Below the pieces are notes generated by a model. That model was not told the origin of the DNA, did not search any database, and saw nothing but the letters and a program-made list of their open reading frames with translations. From Akkermansiaceae bacterium (GTDB lineage: Bacteria; Verrucomicrobiota; Verrucomicrobiia; Verrucomicrobiales; Akkermansiaceae), in contig JABHEX010000264.1 in NCBI GenBank assembly GCA_018676385.1, positions 1-6,513 on the forward strand: DNA of 6,513 nucleotides, given 5' to 3'. This document shows, one piece after another, positions 5,994 to 6,513 of the stretch. The position numbers and the translations under genes were made by a program. The number at the start of each line of letters is the position of its first letter. Position 1 is the first letter of the stretch.

Positions 5994-6513
5994 GTGCTTC
6001 ATAAGGCTTTCATCCTCGGCGCCGGACTGGGAACCCGTCTACGCCCGCTGACCAACGTGCTACCCAAGCCGCTGGTCCCCGTTTTCCATGAACCGATGGC
6101 GAACTACGCGCTGCGCCATTGCCAATCTGCGGGTATTTCAGAATTCGCGATCAACACCCACCACATCCCAGATGCGTGGCAAAAAACTTATCCCACTGGT
6201 GAGTTTGCAGGCTGCCCGCTGCGCTTTTTTCACGAGCCCATTCTTCTGGAAACAGGCGGCGGCATCCGTAACATTGCATCATTTATCGGCACCGATCCCC
6301 TGCTCGTTTACAATGGCGACATCCTCACCGATATCAATATTTCCCAGCTCATCGAGGCGCATGAGCAATCTGGAAATATAGCCACGCTCGCACTCCGATC
6401 CCACGGCTCCAACTGCAACGTAAATATCTCAGGCAACTACATATCCGACATGCGTAACATCCTCGGGGATACGCCTGGCACTCATCAGTTCACGGGCATA
6501 TACTGCCTAAAGC
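5994..6513 (+). CDS. Sugar-1-phosphate nucleotidyltransferase, MurU-like (partial, cut at right edge)
   Basis: This is the N-terminal 173 codons of an enzyme that joins a nucleoside triphosphate and a sugar-1-phosphate to make an NDP-sugar in the cytoplasm. The Rossmann-like core is clear: the nucleotide-binding loop AFILGAGLGTRLRPLT (residues 5-20), then LPKPLVPV with Lys25, the LLETGGGI motif (84-91), and the VYNGDILTD metal-binding motif with Asp109. LETGGGI and NGD resemble MurU (N-acetylmuramate-1-phosphate uridylyltransferase of cell-wall recycling) and mannose-1-phosphate guanylyltransferase-like proteins; which substrate is used cannot be decided from half a protein. I chose GTG at 5994 because it lies just before the conserved fold and no in-frame ATG lies between the preceding in-frame stop (mutY's TAG at 5946-5948) and that fold. 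There is no Shine-Dalgarno. The 45-bp gap after mutY and shared strand suggest one transcript. No frameshift or internal stop is seen. Confidence 0.92.
   Translation, partial: MLHKAFILGAGLGTRLRPLTNVLPKPLVPVFHEPMANYALRHCQSAGISEFAINTHHIPDAWQKTYPTGEFAGCPLRFFHEPILLETGGGIRNIASFIGTDPLLVYNGDILTDINISQLIEAHEQSGNIATLALRSHGSNCNVNISGNYISDMRNILGDTPGTHQFTGIYCLK

Noticed and set aside
6088..6381. 97-codon open frame on the + strand
   Set aside because: It is an out-of-frame shadow of the nucleotidyltransferase, whose motifs are clear in the frame starting at 5994.
1..6513. CRISPR array, tRNA/rRNA, insertion sequence, phage or defence genes
   Set aside because: Looked for on both strands; no regular repeats, no cloverleaf or rRNA segments, no transposase, integrase or terminal inverted repeats seen.

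Overview
The window looks like a chromosomal segment of a Verrucomicrobiota bacterium, probably marine and near Verrucomicrobiales/Akkermansiaceae. This is inferred from three things: a secreted protein ending in a PEP-CTERM sorting tail of the style common in that phylum, a secreted Cys-type sulfatase, and starts without a Shine-Dalgarno sequence behind A/C-rich leaders. The genus cannot be fixed from the sequence. Base composition appears moderate (around half GC by eye), and the sulfatase looks more A/T-rich than its neighbours.

Layout: (1) 61-825, + strand, an exported PEP-CTERM protein of unknown function, closed by a very clean intrinsic terminator at 856-892. (2) 893-1355, about 460 bp with no credible gene. 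It holds a pair of near-identical 13-bp sites exactly 150 bp apart, the second just upstream of the sulfatase. (3) 1356-2954, + strand, an exported S1-family sulfatase resembling N-acetylglucosamine-6-sulfatases. (4) 2958-4655, - strand, ilvD (dihydroxy-acid dehydratase), converging on the sulfatase with only 3 bp between the two stop codons. (5) 4656-4910, the divergent ilvD/mutY control region with two short palindromes. (6) 4911-5948, + strand, mutY (adenine DNA glycosylase). (7) 5994 to the right edge, + strand, the first 173 codons of a sugar-1-phosphate nucleotidyltransferase resembling MurU. It has a GTG start and is cut off by the window.

The genes do not form one pathway. ilvD (branched-chain amino acid synthesis), mutY (oxidative-damage repair) and the nucleotidyltransferase (nucleotide-sugar supply) are housekeeping functions. 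The PEP-CTERM protein and the sulfatase are envelope or secreted functions, and together they suggest growth on sulfated polysaccharides or mucin-like glycans. mutY and the nucleotidyltransferase may share a transcript.

I found no CRISPR array, mobile element, tRNA or rRNA, and no convincing new multi-gene system. The points most worth a second look are the paired 13-bp sites before the sulfatase, the altered 8-oxoguanine-recognition loop of MutY, the extreme sulfatase/ilvD convergence, and the nucleotidyltransferase that an ATG-only gene search would miss.
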